From Planctomycetaceae bacterium (GTDB lineage: Bacteria; Planctomycetota; Planctomycetia; Pirellulales; Thermoguttaceae), in the NCBI GenBank assembly GCA_031274385.1, contig JAISQH010000397.1:1-8846 (forward strand): 8,846 nt of DNA. The letters run 5' to 3'. Position numbers and translations under genes: made by a program. This document shows positions 1-6,620 of the stretch, one piece after another. The notes under the pieces were generated by a model, which had not been told where the DNA came from, searched no databases, and worked only from the letters and a program-made list of their open reading frames with translations. Within the stretch, counting starts at the first letter, position 1. Every line of letters begins with the position of its first letter.

Positions 1-50
1 CAGAAAGAGGGGCATGGAATTGGATAAAAAAAAATTTGCTCAATAAAATC

Positions 51-154
51 GATGATGTCGTCGCTGCGCGACTTTGTCGTGGGGGGAGGGACACGATCCG
101 GCGGTTGCGCTGCGCTACACCGCCGGTTATGCATCATCACGTCGCTAGCGCGAC
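51..154. repeat. GC-rich nested palindromic intergenic element
   Basis: A GC-rich island sits in AT-rich spacer. It contains a perfect 8-bp inverted repeat CCGGCGGT/ACCGCCGG at 98-105 and 119-126 around a 13-base loop. A second inverted pair, GATGATG/CATCATC, lies at 51-57 and 132-138. Two near-identical self-complementary blocks, GTCGCTGCGCGAC (60-72) and GTCGCTAGCGCGAC (141-154), flank the centre. This pattern is typical of REP- or MITE-like dispersed intergenic elements; membership in such a family is inferred because only one copy is visible here. Confidence 0.5.
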
Positions 155-199
155 TAATATCAATATTACTTTATCGTTCCAATTTAAAAGACTTAATTG

Positions 200-215
200 A
201 AAATAGACAGTTACC
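200..215 (+). repeat. 16-bp direct repeat, copy 1 (AAAATAGACAGTTACC)
   Basis: The 16-mer AAAATAGACAGTTACC occurs here and again at 320-335, exactly 120 bases apart. Its first 12 bases recur at 6593-6604 (plus) and 6405-6416 (minus). It appears to be one half of a dispersed intergenic repeat; the other half is the block at 234-265. Confidence 0.6.
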
Positions 216-233
216 TAAAATATCCTTTTTGTG

Positions 234-265
234 TTCTTCGTGCCTTCGTGCGCAAACTTGAAAAA
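234..265 (+). repeat. Dispersed 32-bp intergenic repeat, copy A
   Basis: This 32-base block matches 6560-6591 at 28 of 32 positions, including an identical 16-base core GCGCAAACTTGAAAAA (250-265 and 6576-6591). A more diverged copy lies on the minus strand at 6441-6405. All copies are in intergenic sequence and lie next to AAAATAGACAGT. Short unstructured repeats of this kind often give rise to spurious small protein predictions. Confidence 0.6.
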
Positions 266-319
266 GAAAAACGAAAACTAAAGTGGAATGAGTATAATTG
301 TTATAAATGACAACGTATT

Positions 320-335
320 AAAATAGACAGTTACC
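320..335 (+). repeat. 16-bp direct repeat, copy 2 (AAAATAGACAGTTACC)
   Basis: Identical to 200-215. It ends about 20 bases from the stop codon of the beta-galactosidase gene, so it lies in the 3' untranslated region of that minus-strand transcript. Confidence 0.6.
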
Positions 336-355
336 CGCCGCACTATTACAAAATA

Positions 356-3300
356 TCAAAATGTTTGGCGGGCGAGTGTTGCCGGATCGTCGTTGGGGGT
401 TAGCGGGACAACGCGGTATTTCAGTGTATATTTCGTGTCCCTGAGCCGGAACTCGTCGTGAGTCTGTGCCCCCCAGCTGTCGTCACCGCCAACTCCCATT
501 TGTGCAAAATCTATGTTCACGAAAATCTCATTGCTTGCACCAATGAGAGCAGGATCACCTGATTTCATTTTGTACGGATGATCGTTTTCTTCAAGTTCTT
601 GTTTCGAATAATGCGAAGCACCAAAACTAATTGTTCCCGGATCAAGTTTGCCCTTCACCAAACCGCGTTCCTTGATGTCCGCTTCGCCCGGCATTGAACA
701 GAACAAAAAACCGTTGCCATTTTTGTTGCGGAAAGCAACCCAACGAATATCGGTTCGGTAACCGTTTTCGCCCGGCTCGACGTAATCGGCAACAAACATC
801 GCCTCAACCGTTGTTTTGTAACGCCCAACAACGGAACCTTCTTTTCTGTCCCAATAATTTTCGTCAGGACCGCGACCATAATATTCAACCTGATTATATT
901 CGCCGGGCAACATGAATTGTGTACCGATACGCGGCGGATCAATCATTCCCGCCGGTTTGTTGACATCAAAAATCACAACAACTCCATCATCAGTCGTTCC
1001 GTACGTAAATTGAGCGTTGACATGATCCGGTTTGTTTCTCCAAACGCCATGCCGTTTTGCAAAATTGTTACCGCGATCATTGTCCGTCGGAGCACGCCAA
1101 AAATCAGGTTGCGGTAACGTGCCAAGCATTTTTTTCAACTTCTCCAGACCTTCACGCTGATTCCATGTAACTTTTGTTCGCGTTGCGGCTTTGTTATATT
1201 CCGGTAACGGAATCTGATCCCATGCAACAATATGTCCCTTCTTTGCCCACGCCGTGTCGTCCTTCAACGTGAATCGGATATTGATAAAATGTTCAACACC
1301 CGGTTTGTCAAGAGTGAGTTGCGGCTGATTGGCAAACAAACGAAAAGATTTTGTTTCAAGCGGTTTGATTTGTTCCAGACCGGCAAGGACATCTTGCAAA
1401 ACCACCCTGCCGTCAGCAACAAGTTCCCATGTTCCTTCAACATAATCAAGCGGTACAAAAAAGTTTTCGTTATAAACGGAAAATTCGTCGCCGTTACGTT
1501 TCACCCAAATATTTTGATACTCTTTCTTGACTTCGTTCAAGCCGGGATGCGGTTTGCGGTCTGGAGAAATCAAACCGTTGCAACAAAAATTCTGATCGCT
1601 CGGAACTCCGACAGGACCAAAATCGCCGCCGAATGCGTAATAAACCGCTTCTTTATCGTTGCGTTTATTGCTCTGATTATCGCGAACGGCTTTTGCAAAA
1701 TCGACATCGACAACCGGTTGATCGTCGAGCAAGATCGTTGCCGAAGCAATATACGCTTGGACGATCCGGTTTTTGTGTTGCGCATTTCGACCTATTTCTA
1801 TCGGCTCCGGCGCATTACCGATATTTCCGGTGTACGGTGTCGTTTTCAAAACCTTGCCGTCAACCGCAATAGCCAGTTCCTTACCGTCATAAGTTCCGGT
1901 AACAGTATGCCAATTGTTGTACCAATTATTCGGAATTTGTGCGGTAACTTCTGTCCAGCCGTTGGAATAAACGTAAAACTGAATCGAATTTTGATCAACT
2001 TGTTTGAGACCAAACTGCGTATCACCCTTACCAATAAACGGAGCAGTTGCGCCGCCGGTCGGAAAAATAACGGCTTCGAGTTTCAGTTTCTTTTTATTGA
2101 CATTGAGAGTTGCCGGTTCCGAAACGGTGGCGTAACCTTGTAAAAACTTTTTGCCGTCTTTTTCAATTATTGTACCGGAAACGGATGTTTTCTGTTCCGC
2201 AGACAAAATCCATTGTCCCGGTATGTCTGCCAAAAGTCCTTGATCGACCCAATCCCAAATAAAACCGCCTTGCAAGTTCGGATATTTTCGTATCGCGTCC
2301 CAATATTTGAAGAAATCGCCGTTCGAATTACCCATTGCGTGGGAATATTCGCACTGAATTAACGGTTTTTTCGGATTATTTTCGGCGTATTTAATCATGT
2401 CCCAGACTTTCATGTACATCGGACAACAGATATCGGAGTTTCGATCCCAACTGGCACGTTCGTAGTGAACGGGTCGCGACGTGTCGTGTTCCTTGAGCCA
2501 ATCATAAGTTGTTTCAAAATTCACTCCGTTCCCCGCTTCATTGCCGAGTGACCAAATAATCACCGACGGATGATTTTTGTCACGCTCGAACATTCGAATC
2601 GTCCGGTTGAGATGCGCTTCCTTGAACGCCGGATGTTTTGCCAATGTCGTGTCGCCATAACCCATTCCGTGCGATTCGATGTTGGCTTCGTCGATAACGT
2701 AAATTCCGTAACGATCACAAAGAGAATACCAACGCGGATCATTCGGATAATGCGATGTTCGAACCGCGTTGACATTATTTTGTTTCATGATTTCAATGTC
2801 GCGGATCATTGATTCAACCGAAATAGTGTGACCATTAATCGGATCATGTTCATGCCGATTAACGCCCTTGATGAGAATCGGCTTGCCGTTGATCAATAAT
2901 TGTGCGTTTTTGATTTCGACACTGCGGAAACCGACCGGCACCGAGATTTTCTGTTCGCCGCAGGTCAATTCCAATGTGTACAAATTCGGCGTTTCGGCTG
3001 TCCAAAGTTTCAGGTCTATGGAACCTAAGAAAAAGTTGATGCTTGTTTCAGAACTTCCCGATAGATCGGCTTGAATGGATTTTCCTTCTACATTTATGAA
3101 ACCTTTGACCGGAGCGTCCGGTGTCCGCAATATTTCGACAGTTAGTTTTCCCTTTTTATAATTTTCATCAAGTTCCGTGATAATTTTCACGTCGTTGATA
3201 TGTTTTTCCGGTAATTTGTACAAAAACACATCGCGGAAAATGCCGGAGAGCCGCCAGAAATCCTGACATTCGAGCCACGAACCGTCTGACCACCGGAAGA

Positions 3301-3970
3301 CTTCGACAGCGATATTGTTTTTGCCCGGCTTGACATATTCTGTAACATCAAATTCGACAGCGGTTCGGGAATCTTTACCCATTCCGACTTTTTCGCCGTT
3401 GACCCAAACGTAGAACATGGATTCGACACCGGCAAAATGCAAAATGATATTTTGTTCGGCGTAATTGTCGGGAATTTCAAAATCGCGGCGATACATACCG
3501 ACGGGATTATATTCGAGCGGTAATTTCGGCGGGTTCCAGGGTTTTGCCCAAGGATAAGGAATGTTAACGTAAATCGGATAATCGTCCACAATACCGCCAA
3601 GATTTTGTGGCGCATATTCCTTGAGTTGACCGATGAAACGCGGTAATTGCCAATTCGACGGAACCGGCAGATTAAGCCATTTCGAATCATCATAATCCGG
3701 TTTCGAAAAATCGGCGATTCGTTCCGACGGTTTGTGAACGAGTTGGAATTTCCAATCGCCGTTGAGAATAACACAATCTTTTTCGTTGCCGTTATAAAAC
3801 GGTACAACAACACTGGATCGCGGCGGCAGATTGTTGATTCCGGTCAACTGCGGATTTTCCCAATCATTCAGCCCCTGACTGTTCAAATCTTGGCTGCCCG
3901 GTTTCTGACCGAAAATATTGAGACCAAACACACACAACACCATTAACAAAAAAAATAAATGTTTCGTCAT
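356..3970 (-). CDS. Exported GH2 beta-galactosidase with LamG insertion
   Basis: LacZ-type glycoside hydrolase family 2 enzyme, expected to hydrolyse terminal beta-galactosides outside the cytoplasm. From the ATG at 3970 the product is 1204 residues (E. coli LacZ is 1024). Residues 1-21 form a signal peptide (hydrophobic core, likely cleavage after NIFG). Then follow the jelly-roll sugar-binding domain (~60-255, with RWSDGSWLE and WRLSGIFRDV), an Ig-like domain (~257-356), the TIM barrel (~358-585 and ~776-815), and domains 4 and 5 to the C-terminus. Catalytic residues are present: acid/base E478 in SLGNEAG, nucleophile E541 in IQCEYSHAMGN, and magnesium ligands E432 and H434 in DEANIESHGM. 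W1166 in GGDDSW matches the LacZ Trp999 motif. A LamG/concanavalin-like module (~586-776) splits WDWVDQG from YYAFGGDFG. An in-frame TTG at 4018 would add 16 residues before the signal peptide and is less likely. The natural substrate may be a plant or host glycan rather than lactose. Confidence 0.93.
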   Translation of the reverse strand: MTKHLFFLLMVLCVFGLNIFGQKPGSQDLNSQGLNDWENPQLTGINNLPPRSSVVVPFYNGNEKDCVILNGDWKFQLVHKPSERIADFSKPDYDDSKWLNLPVPSNWQLPRFIGQLKEYAPQNLGGIVDDYPIYVNIPYPWAKPWNPPKLPLEYNPVGMYRRDFEIPDNYAEQNIILHFAGVESMFYVWVNGEKVGMGKDSRTAVEFDVTEYVKPGKNNIAVEVFRWSDGSWLECQDFWRLSGIFRDVFLYKLPEKHINDVKIITELDENYKKGKLTVEILRTPDAPVKGFINVEGKSIQADLSGSSETSINFFLGSIDLKLWTAETPNLYTLELTCGEQKISVPVGFRSVEIKNAQLLINGKPILIKGVNRHEHDPINGHTISVESMIRDIEIMKQNNVNAVRTSHYPNDPRWYSLCDRYGIYVIDEANIESHGMGYGDTTLAKHPAFKEAHLNRTIRMFERDKNHPSVIIWSLGNEAGNGVNFETTYDWLKEHDTSRPVHYERASWDRNSDICCPMYMKVWDMIKYAENNPKKPLIQCEYSHAMGNSNGDFFKYWDAIRKYPNLQGGFIWDWVDQGLLADIPGQWILSAEQKTSVSGTIIEKDGKKFLQGYATVSEPATLNVNKKKLKLEAVIFPTGGATAPFIGKGDTQFGLKQVDQNSIQFYVYSNGWTEVTAQIPNNWYNNWHTVTGTYDGKELAIAVDGKVLKTTPYTGNIGNAPEPIEIGRNAQHKNRIVQAYIASATILLDDQPVVDVDFAKAVRDNQSNKRNDKEAVYYAFGGDFGPVGVPSDQNFCCNGLISPDRKPHPGLNEVKKEYQNIWVKRNGDEFSVYNENFFVPLDYVEGTWELVADGRVVLQDVLAGLEQIKPLETKSFRLFANQPQLTLDKPGVEHFINIRFTLKDDTAWAKKGHIVAWDQIPLPEYNKAATRTKVTWNQREGLEKLKKMLGTLPQPDFWRAPTDNDRGNNFAKRHGVWRNKPDHVNAQFTYGTTDDGVVVIFDVNKPAGMIDPPRIGTQFMLPGEYNQVEYYGRGPDENYWDRKEGSVVGRYKTTVEAMFVADYVEPGENGYRTDIRWVAFRNKNGNGFLFCSMPGEADIKERGLVKGKLDPGTISFGASHYSKQELEENDHPYKMKSGDPALIGASNEIFVNIDFAQMGVGGDDSWGAQTHDEFRLRDTKYTLKYRVVPLTPNDDPATLARQTF

Positions 3971-4021
3971 TTTTACAAGTTTCAACTGAAAGGATTGAGG
4001 AAAAAACAAACAACCCAATCA

Positions 4022-4041
4022 TTTTAACAGAATTGTTAAAA
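4022..4041. promoter_or_regulatory. Operator-like palindrome before beta-galactosidase gene
   Basis: A perfect inverted repeat TTTTAACA-GAAT-TGTTAAAA has 8-bp arms and a 4-base spacer. It lies 51 bases upstream of the preferred ATG at 3970. Its size and symmetry fit the binding site of a dimeric helix-turn-helix repressor or activator. It overlaps the -10 element of the best promoter candidate for the downstream gene. No regulator gene is in the window, so function is inferred. It could also form a small AT-rich hairpin in the leader. Confidence 0.45.
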
Positions 4042-4062
4042 GAAAAAAACAACCGTTCACAA
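4033..4062 (-). promoter_or_regulatory. Candidate sigma70-type promoter for beta-galactosidase gene
   Basis: On the minus strand, TTGTGA (4062-4057) and TAACAA (4038-4033) are separated by 18 bases. The boxes are moderate matches to the -35 and -10 consensus. Transcription would begin near 4026, giving a leader of about 55 bases to the ATG at 3970. That start would leave only ~8 bases before the alternative TTG, which favours the ATG. Confidence 0.3.
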
Positions 4063-4141
4063 AATTTTTACTGATGATTTCGGATTTTGTGGAATCTTCC
4101 CATGTGGCTTTTATCAATACACTGTATACTCACTGCACTTT

Positions 4142-4249
4142 AATTTTCGGTTTTCTTTACCGTTCCGTTTTTGGAGTTTCCAACAGGCAAGGTAGGCGAC
4201 CGCTCGGAGAGAGGTCGCCTACCTGATGATTCCAATAAAACCGAAAATT
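4142..4249. repeat. 108-bp nested palindromic element
   Basis: Two perfect inverted repeats are nested. The outer arms are AATTTTCGGTTTT (4142-4154) and AAAACCGAAAATT (4237-4249), 13 bp each. The inner arms are AGGTAGGCGACC (4190-4201) and GGTCGCCTACCT (4213-4224), 12 bp each, around an 11-base loop. A further TTGGA/TCCAA pair (4171-4175, 4231-4235) lies between them. No long T-run follows the inner stem on either strand, so it is not a classical intrinsic terminator. It looks like a MITE-like or REP-like element, and might still act as a transcript boundary after the cytochrome gene. Confidence 0.6.
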
Positions 4250-4328
4250 CAAATGAAAAGAGTATATCAATAACAGTTTCCTCTATTTACTTGTTTTCAG
4301 TACGGCAAATATTTCAGTACGATAAAGA

Positions 4329-6347
4329 TTACAGTGATAGGATGTATTCGATGAGATCATTGATTTCTTCGTTTGTTAATTGGTCAAGGCGTTGATCGGT
4401 GTTGACATGTTTGCCATCGGTAATCAGTTCCCGAATTGTCTTGTACCGACCGTCGTGGAGATAAGGGGCAGTCCGCCAAACTTCGCGTAACGTCGGCGTG
4501 TCAAATAACGGGCTGGAATCAATGGGCGATCTGGTTCCGACATTGTGCTTGCGCCCATCGGTGAACAACGGTTCAGGGTGGCAGAGCGAACAGCCGGAAC
4601 GATCAAATATCCGGCGTCCGCGTTTTGCCGACTCGCTCCGTTGACCGGCAACAAGATGCGGACTCGGAACCGGTTGCAAATGACTCAAATAAGCGTCCAC
4701 CGCCTCCGCTTCCCTTTCCGTAACAGGTAACATCAGGATTGTTGCAAAACCTTTTCGAACCGCTGTCTCGGCTCGGTCACGAACTCCATGAGCCATACTG
4801 GGCGGCGTTTCATGGGAAAAAAGCAGACTTTTCGTATTTTTAGGATTGTCCGGTCCGTCATTCAAAAGATCCCAATTCAGTGTGTCACTCCGTGCGTCAG
4901 GATGACAAGTTGCGCAACTTTGCCAATGTTCCTGACACAAATGGGCATCATGGAAAAGCATCTCACCGTAACGAATATCCGTCCAGACCGGTTCCGCTCC
5001 AAGCCGCGCAAAACTCCGTTCAAACCGAATACCCGGCGCAATAACAAACGGTGACAAAGGAACAAACCGGAAACTTTTGTTAATTGTATCGGTTTCATCC
5101 TTGTTCATTTTAGAACGATGATTGGGAATTGGTGTTACCGAATCCAACGGGAAAATCTGTTTTCTTGGAATCACAATATTGTCGTGCGGTAAAATTCCTG
5201 CAACAAAATCAAACGGTTCCGAAAAATGCGGAACAATTTTTGCAACAGCATCTTCGAAGTAGGCTGTTGCAAAAATCCGGTCTTTTGACATCACCGCATG
5301 ACGAACGCCCTTCAGACCAACAGGAATCCGCATCCGCGTTGGAAGAAGCGCATCAAGCGGTGTTGTCGAGGTGATTGATTCGATTTTTTGAACAGAATCA
5401 TCCTCCAACAATTTGATCAATTTTATCCGGTTGATGAGTAAAATATCACCGCTTCCGGCTGCGGCAAGAACCAGAAAACGTCCGTCACCGGACAAGGAAA
5501 GTCCCCACGGATTAGCGGAACCAATCGCGTAATCGTCCAGCCGATAAGAGGTAACAACACGCCGCCGGACAATATCGGCAACAAAAAGAATGTTTTCATT
5601 CATCCAACCGCCGGTAACACTGTTGGGCATCTGCTGGAAATGCCCGATGTTGCCTGTTACGAAAACATAGCGTCCTTCGGGACTCAACAGAAGATCGCGG
5701 AGATTCATGGCACCGGAATCCAACCGAATCGGTGTTGCCTTTCCGGTTTGCGTGTCGATAAATCGAATCCGTGACGAAATATCAAAATTGAGCGATGAAT
5801 CTTCAGGAAGATGTCCGGCAATAATCAGTGTTTGCCCGTCCGGTGTTACGGTTAAAGCAATCGGTTCTCGTCCCGCTTCAAAACATTTTGTTTCTTTATT
5901 CTGTTCAACAACAGAAATGGTTCCGTCAAACCGATTTGCAACATAAATCATTGTTTGTTCCCGGCTTTGAAATACCGCAACATCGGACGGAGAATGACCA
6001 ACAGGAATGTCAGCGGTCATTTTGAACGATTTAATATCAACAATCAGGAGATGTCCCTGAGAAGAACCGCCAACAATGGCAAGATGTTGTTGATCGGGAA
6101 ACCATCTCATACGTTCGGGAATGACGGGAAGTTGCAGTATTTCTGGGTAGGTTTCTTTTTCGGCATGGATTTTTCGGATTTGCCGGGCATCCCGTTCCAA
6201 AATATAAAGAACATCTGCCGCTTCATCCGCCACAATATCCGTCGGTCCCAGATAGTCGCACGAAAAAACAGTCCAAGAAAAAAACAGAACGGAAAAAAGA
6301 ATCGCCCCGAAAAACAGAACTTGAAAAAATAAACGTTTCAATATCAT
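4329..6347 (-). CDS. Exported beta-propeller / di-heme cytochrome c peroxidase-like protein
   Basis: The product is 672 residues from the ATG at 6347. Residues 1-30 are a very hydrophobic signal sequence or anchor; Cys30 follows VFS, only a marginal lipobox. Residues ~35-390 form a YVTN/WD-like beta-propeller, shown by repeated blade motifs such as PDGQTLIIAG, SPEGRYVFVTGN and SGDGRFLVLAAAG. Residues ~450-672 are a cytochrome c peroxidase/MauG-like module with two haem c sites, CATCH (C478, C481, H482) and CSLCH (C586, C589, H590), and the family motif TPTLREVWRTAPYLHDG (H631). It should act in the periplasm as a redox enzyme or electron carrier; the substrate is unknown. No Met follows the HDG motif, so the electron-transfer haem may not have the usual Met ligand. 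A TTG at 6353, two codons upstream, has an AGGG seven bases before it and is a serious alternative start. It stands alone: 357 bases before the next gene and 267 after the previous one. Confidence 0.88.
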   Translation of the reverse strand: MILKRLFFQVLFFGAILFSVLFFSWTVFSCDYLGPTDIVADEAADVLYILERDARQIRKIHAEKETYPEILQLPVIPERMRWFPDQQHLAIVGGSSQGHLLIVDIKSFKMTADIPVGHSPSDVAVFQSREQTMIYVANRFDGTISVVEQNKETKCFEAGREPIALTVTPDGQTLIIAGHLPEDSSLNFDISSRIRFIDTQTGKATPIRLDSGAMNLRDLLLSPEGRYVFVTGNIGHFQQMPNSVTGGWMNENILFVADIVRRRVVTSYRLDDYAIGSANPWGLSLSGDGRFLVLAAAGSGDILLINRIKLIKLLEDDSVQKIESITSTTPLDALLPTRMRIPVGLKGVRHAVMSKDRIFATAYFEDAVAKIVPHFSEPFDFVAGILPHDNIVIPRKQIFPLDSVTPIPNHRSKMNKDETDTINKSFRFVPLSPFVIAPGIRFERSFARLGAEPVWTDIRYGEMLFHDAHLCQEHWQSCATCHPDARSDTLNWDLLNDGPDNPKNTKSLLFSHETPPSMAHGVRDRAETAVRKGFATILMLPVTEREAEAVDAYLSHLQPVPSPHLVAGQRSESAKRGRRIFDRSGCSLCHPEPLFTDGRKHNVGTRSPIDSSPLFDTPTLREVWRTAPYLHDGRYKTIRELITDGKHVNTDQRLDQLTNEEINDLIEYILSL

Positions 6348-6404
6348 GGTCAATTCATTGCCCTATAAAATTTGTGTAACTATTCGCGGATATTTCACCA
6401 CGTC

Positions 6405-6441
6405 ACTGTCTATTTTATTTTGCGAGCAAAGACGCTAAGAA
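6405..6441 (-). repeat. Dispersed intergenic repeat, copy C (inverted)
   Basis: Read on the minus strand, this begins TTCTTAGCGTCTTTGC and ends AAAATAGACAGT. It is a diverged, slightly shortened version of the block at 6560-6604 in the opposite orientation. The final 12 bases are identical to those at 200-211, 320-331 and 6593-6604. The two copies in this spacer therefore form a long imperfect inverted repeat spanning 200 bases. Confidence 0.5.
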
Positions 6442-6559
6442 TCAAACGGACATCTTCACCACAATCTTGTTATCAATTTTATTGTGACGATTTTTCATTT
6501 TGAATAAAATTAAAAATAAACACGATCAAAAATAGAACAAGTTGAAACTAACAATCCAT

Positions 6560-6604
6560 TTCTTTGCGCCTTTGAGCGCAAACTTGAAAAACAAAATAGA
6601 CAGT
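6560..6604 (+). repeat. Dispersed intergenic repeat, copy B
   Basis: The first 32 bases (6560-6591) match 234-265 at 28 of 32 positions. The last 12 (6593-6604) are AAAATAGACAGT, identical to the other copies. Here the two halves are nearly contiguous, which suggests the complete unit is about 45 bases, whereas at the left end they are separated. Confidence 0.55.
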
Positions 6605-6620
6605 ATTTGTTAACGAAAAA

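Larger units (their letters stand above)
1..355. other. Non-coding left spacer with repeats
   Basis: This stretch lies downstream of the beta-galactosidase gene and I find no convincing gene in it. The one sizeable plus-strand reading frame (from 52) runs straight through the GC-rich palindromic element at 51-154 and has no ribosome-binding site or recognisable domain. The first ~45 bases could hold the last codons of a gene entering from the left on the plus strand (two frames stop at 25-27 and 44-46), but this cannot be decided. After about base 160 the composition becomes AT-rich and contains the dispersed repeat copies listed separately. No intrinsic terminator for the minus-strand beta-galactosidase gene is obvious here. 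Confidence 0.7.
3971..4328. other. Upstream region of beta-galactosidase gene
   Basis: This 358-base spacer lies between two minus-strand genes, the cytochrome gene (ending at 4329) and the beta-galactosidase gene. It holds no credible gene; the plus-strand frame from 4171 lies over the nested palindrome. It contains the 4022-4041 palindrome, a weak candidate promoter (4033-4062) and the 4142-4249 nested palindrome. A short direct repeat TTTCAGTACG occurs at 4295-4304 and 4312-4321, 17 bases apart, just beyond the cytochrome stop codon; its role is unknown. Confidence 0.7.
6354..6620. other. Spacer upstream of cytochrome gene
   Basis: This 267-base AT-rich spacer separates the MBL hydrolase stop (6621) from the cytochrome start, both on the minus strand. 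It has no credible gene and no clear intrinsic terminator. Two copies of the dispersed repeat face each other (6405-6441 minus, 6560-6604 plus). A TATAGG-like -10 element for the cytochrome gene may lie near 6362-6367, but I cannot find a matching -35 box. Confidence 0.6.

Noticed and set aside
1..15. ATG on the minus strand at 15 leading out of the window
   Set aside because: Only five codons are visible and no Shine-Dalgarno-like sequence precedes it.
52..261. 69-codon plus-strand reading frame
   Set aside because: It runs through the GC-rich palindromic element, has no ribosome-binding site and reads as a translated repeat.
200..335. CRISPR-like spacing of AAAATAGACAGTTACC
   Set aside because: Only two units 120 bases apart, too short and too widely spaced for a CRISPR array, and no cas gene is nearby.
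1232..2143. 303-codon plus-strand reading frame
   Set aside because: It lies entirely antisense to the beta-galactosidase gene, which has intact domains and catalytic motifs; the frame has no recognisable domain.
3187..3813. 208-codon minus-strand reading frame
   Set aside because: It overlaps the beta-galactosidase coding sequence in another frame on the same strand; the sequence has shadow-frame composition.
4190..4224. Intrinsic terminator for the cytochrome gene
   Set aside because: The 12-bp stem is strong but no T-run follows on the minus strand; I treat it as part of a repeat element instead.
5955..6332. 125-codon plus-strand reading frame opposite the cytochrome gene start
   Set aside because: Antisense to the signal sequence and first propeller blades; rich in Lys/Arg/Asn as expected from complementing an AT-rich hydrophobic segment.
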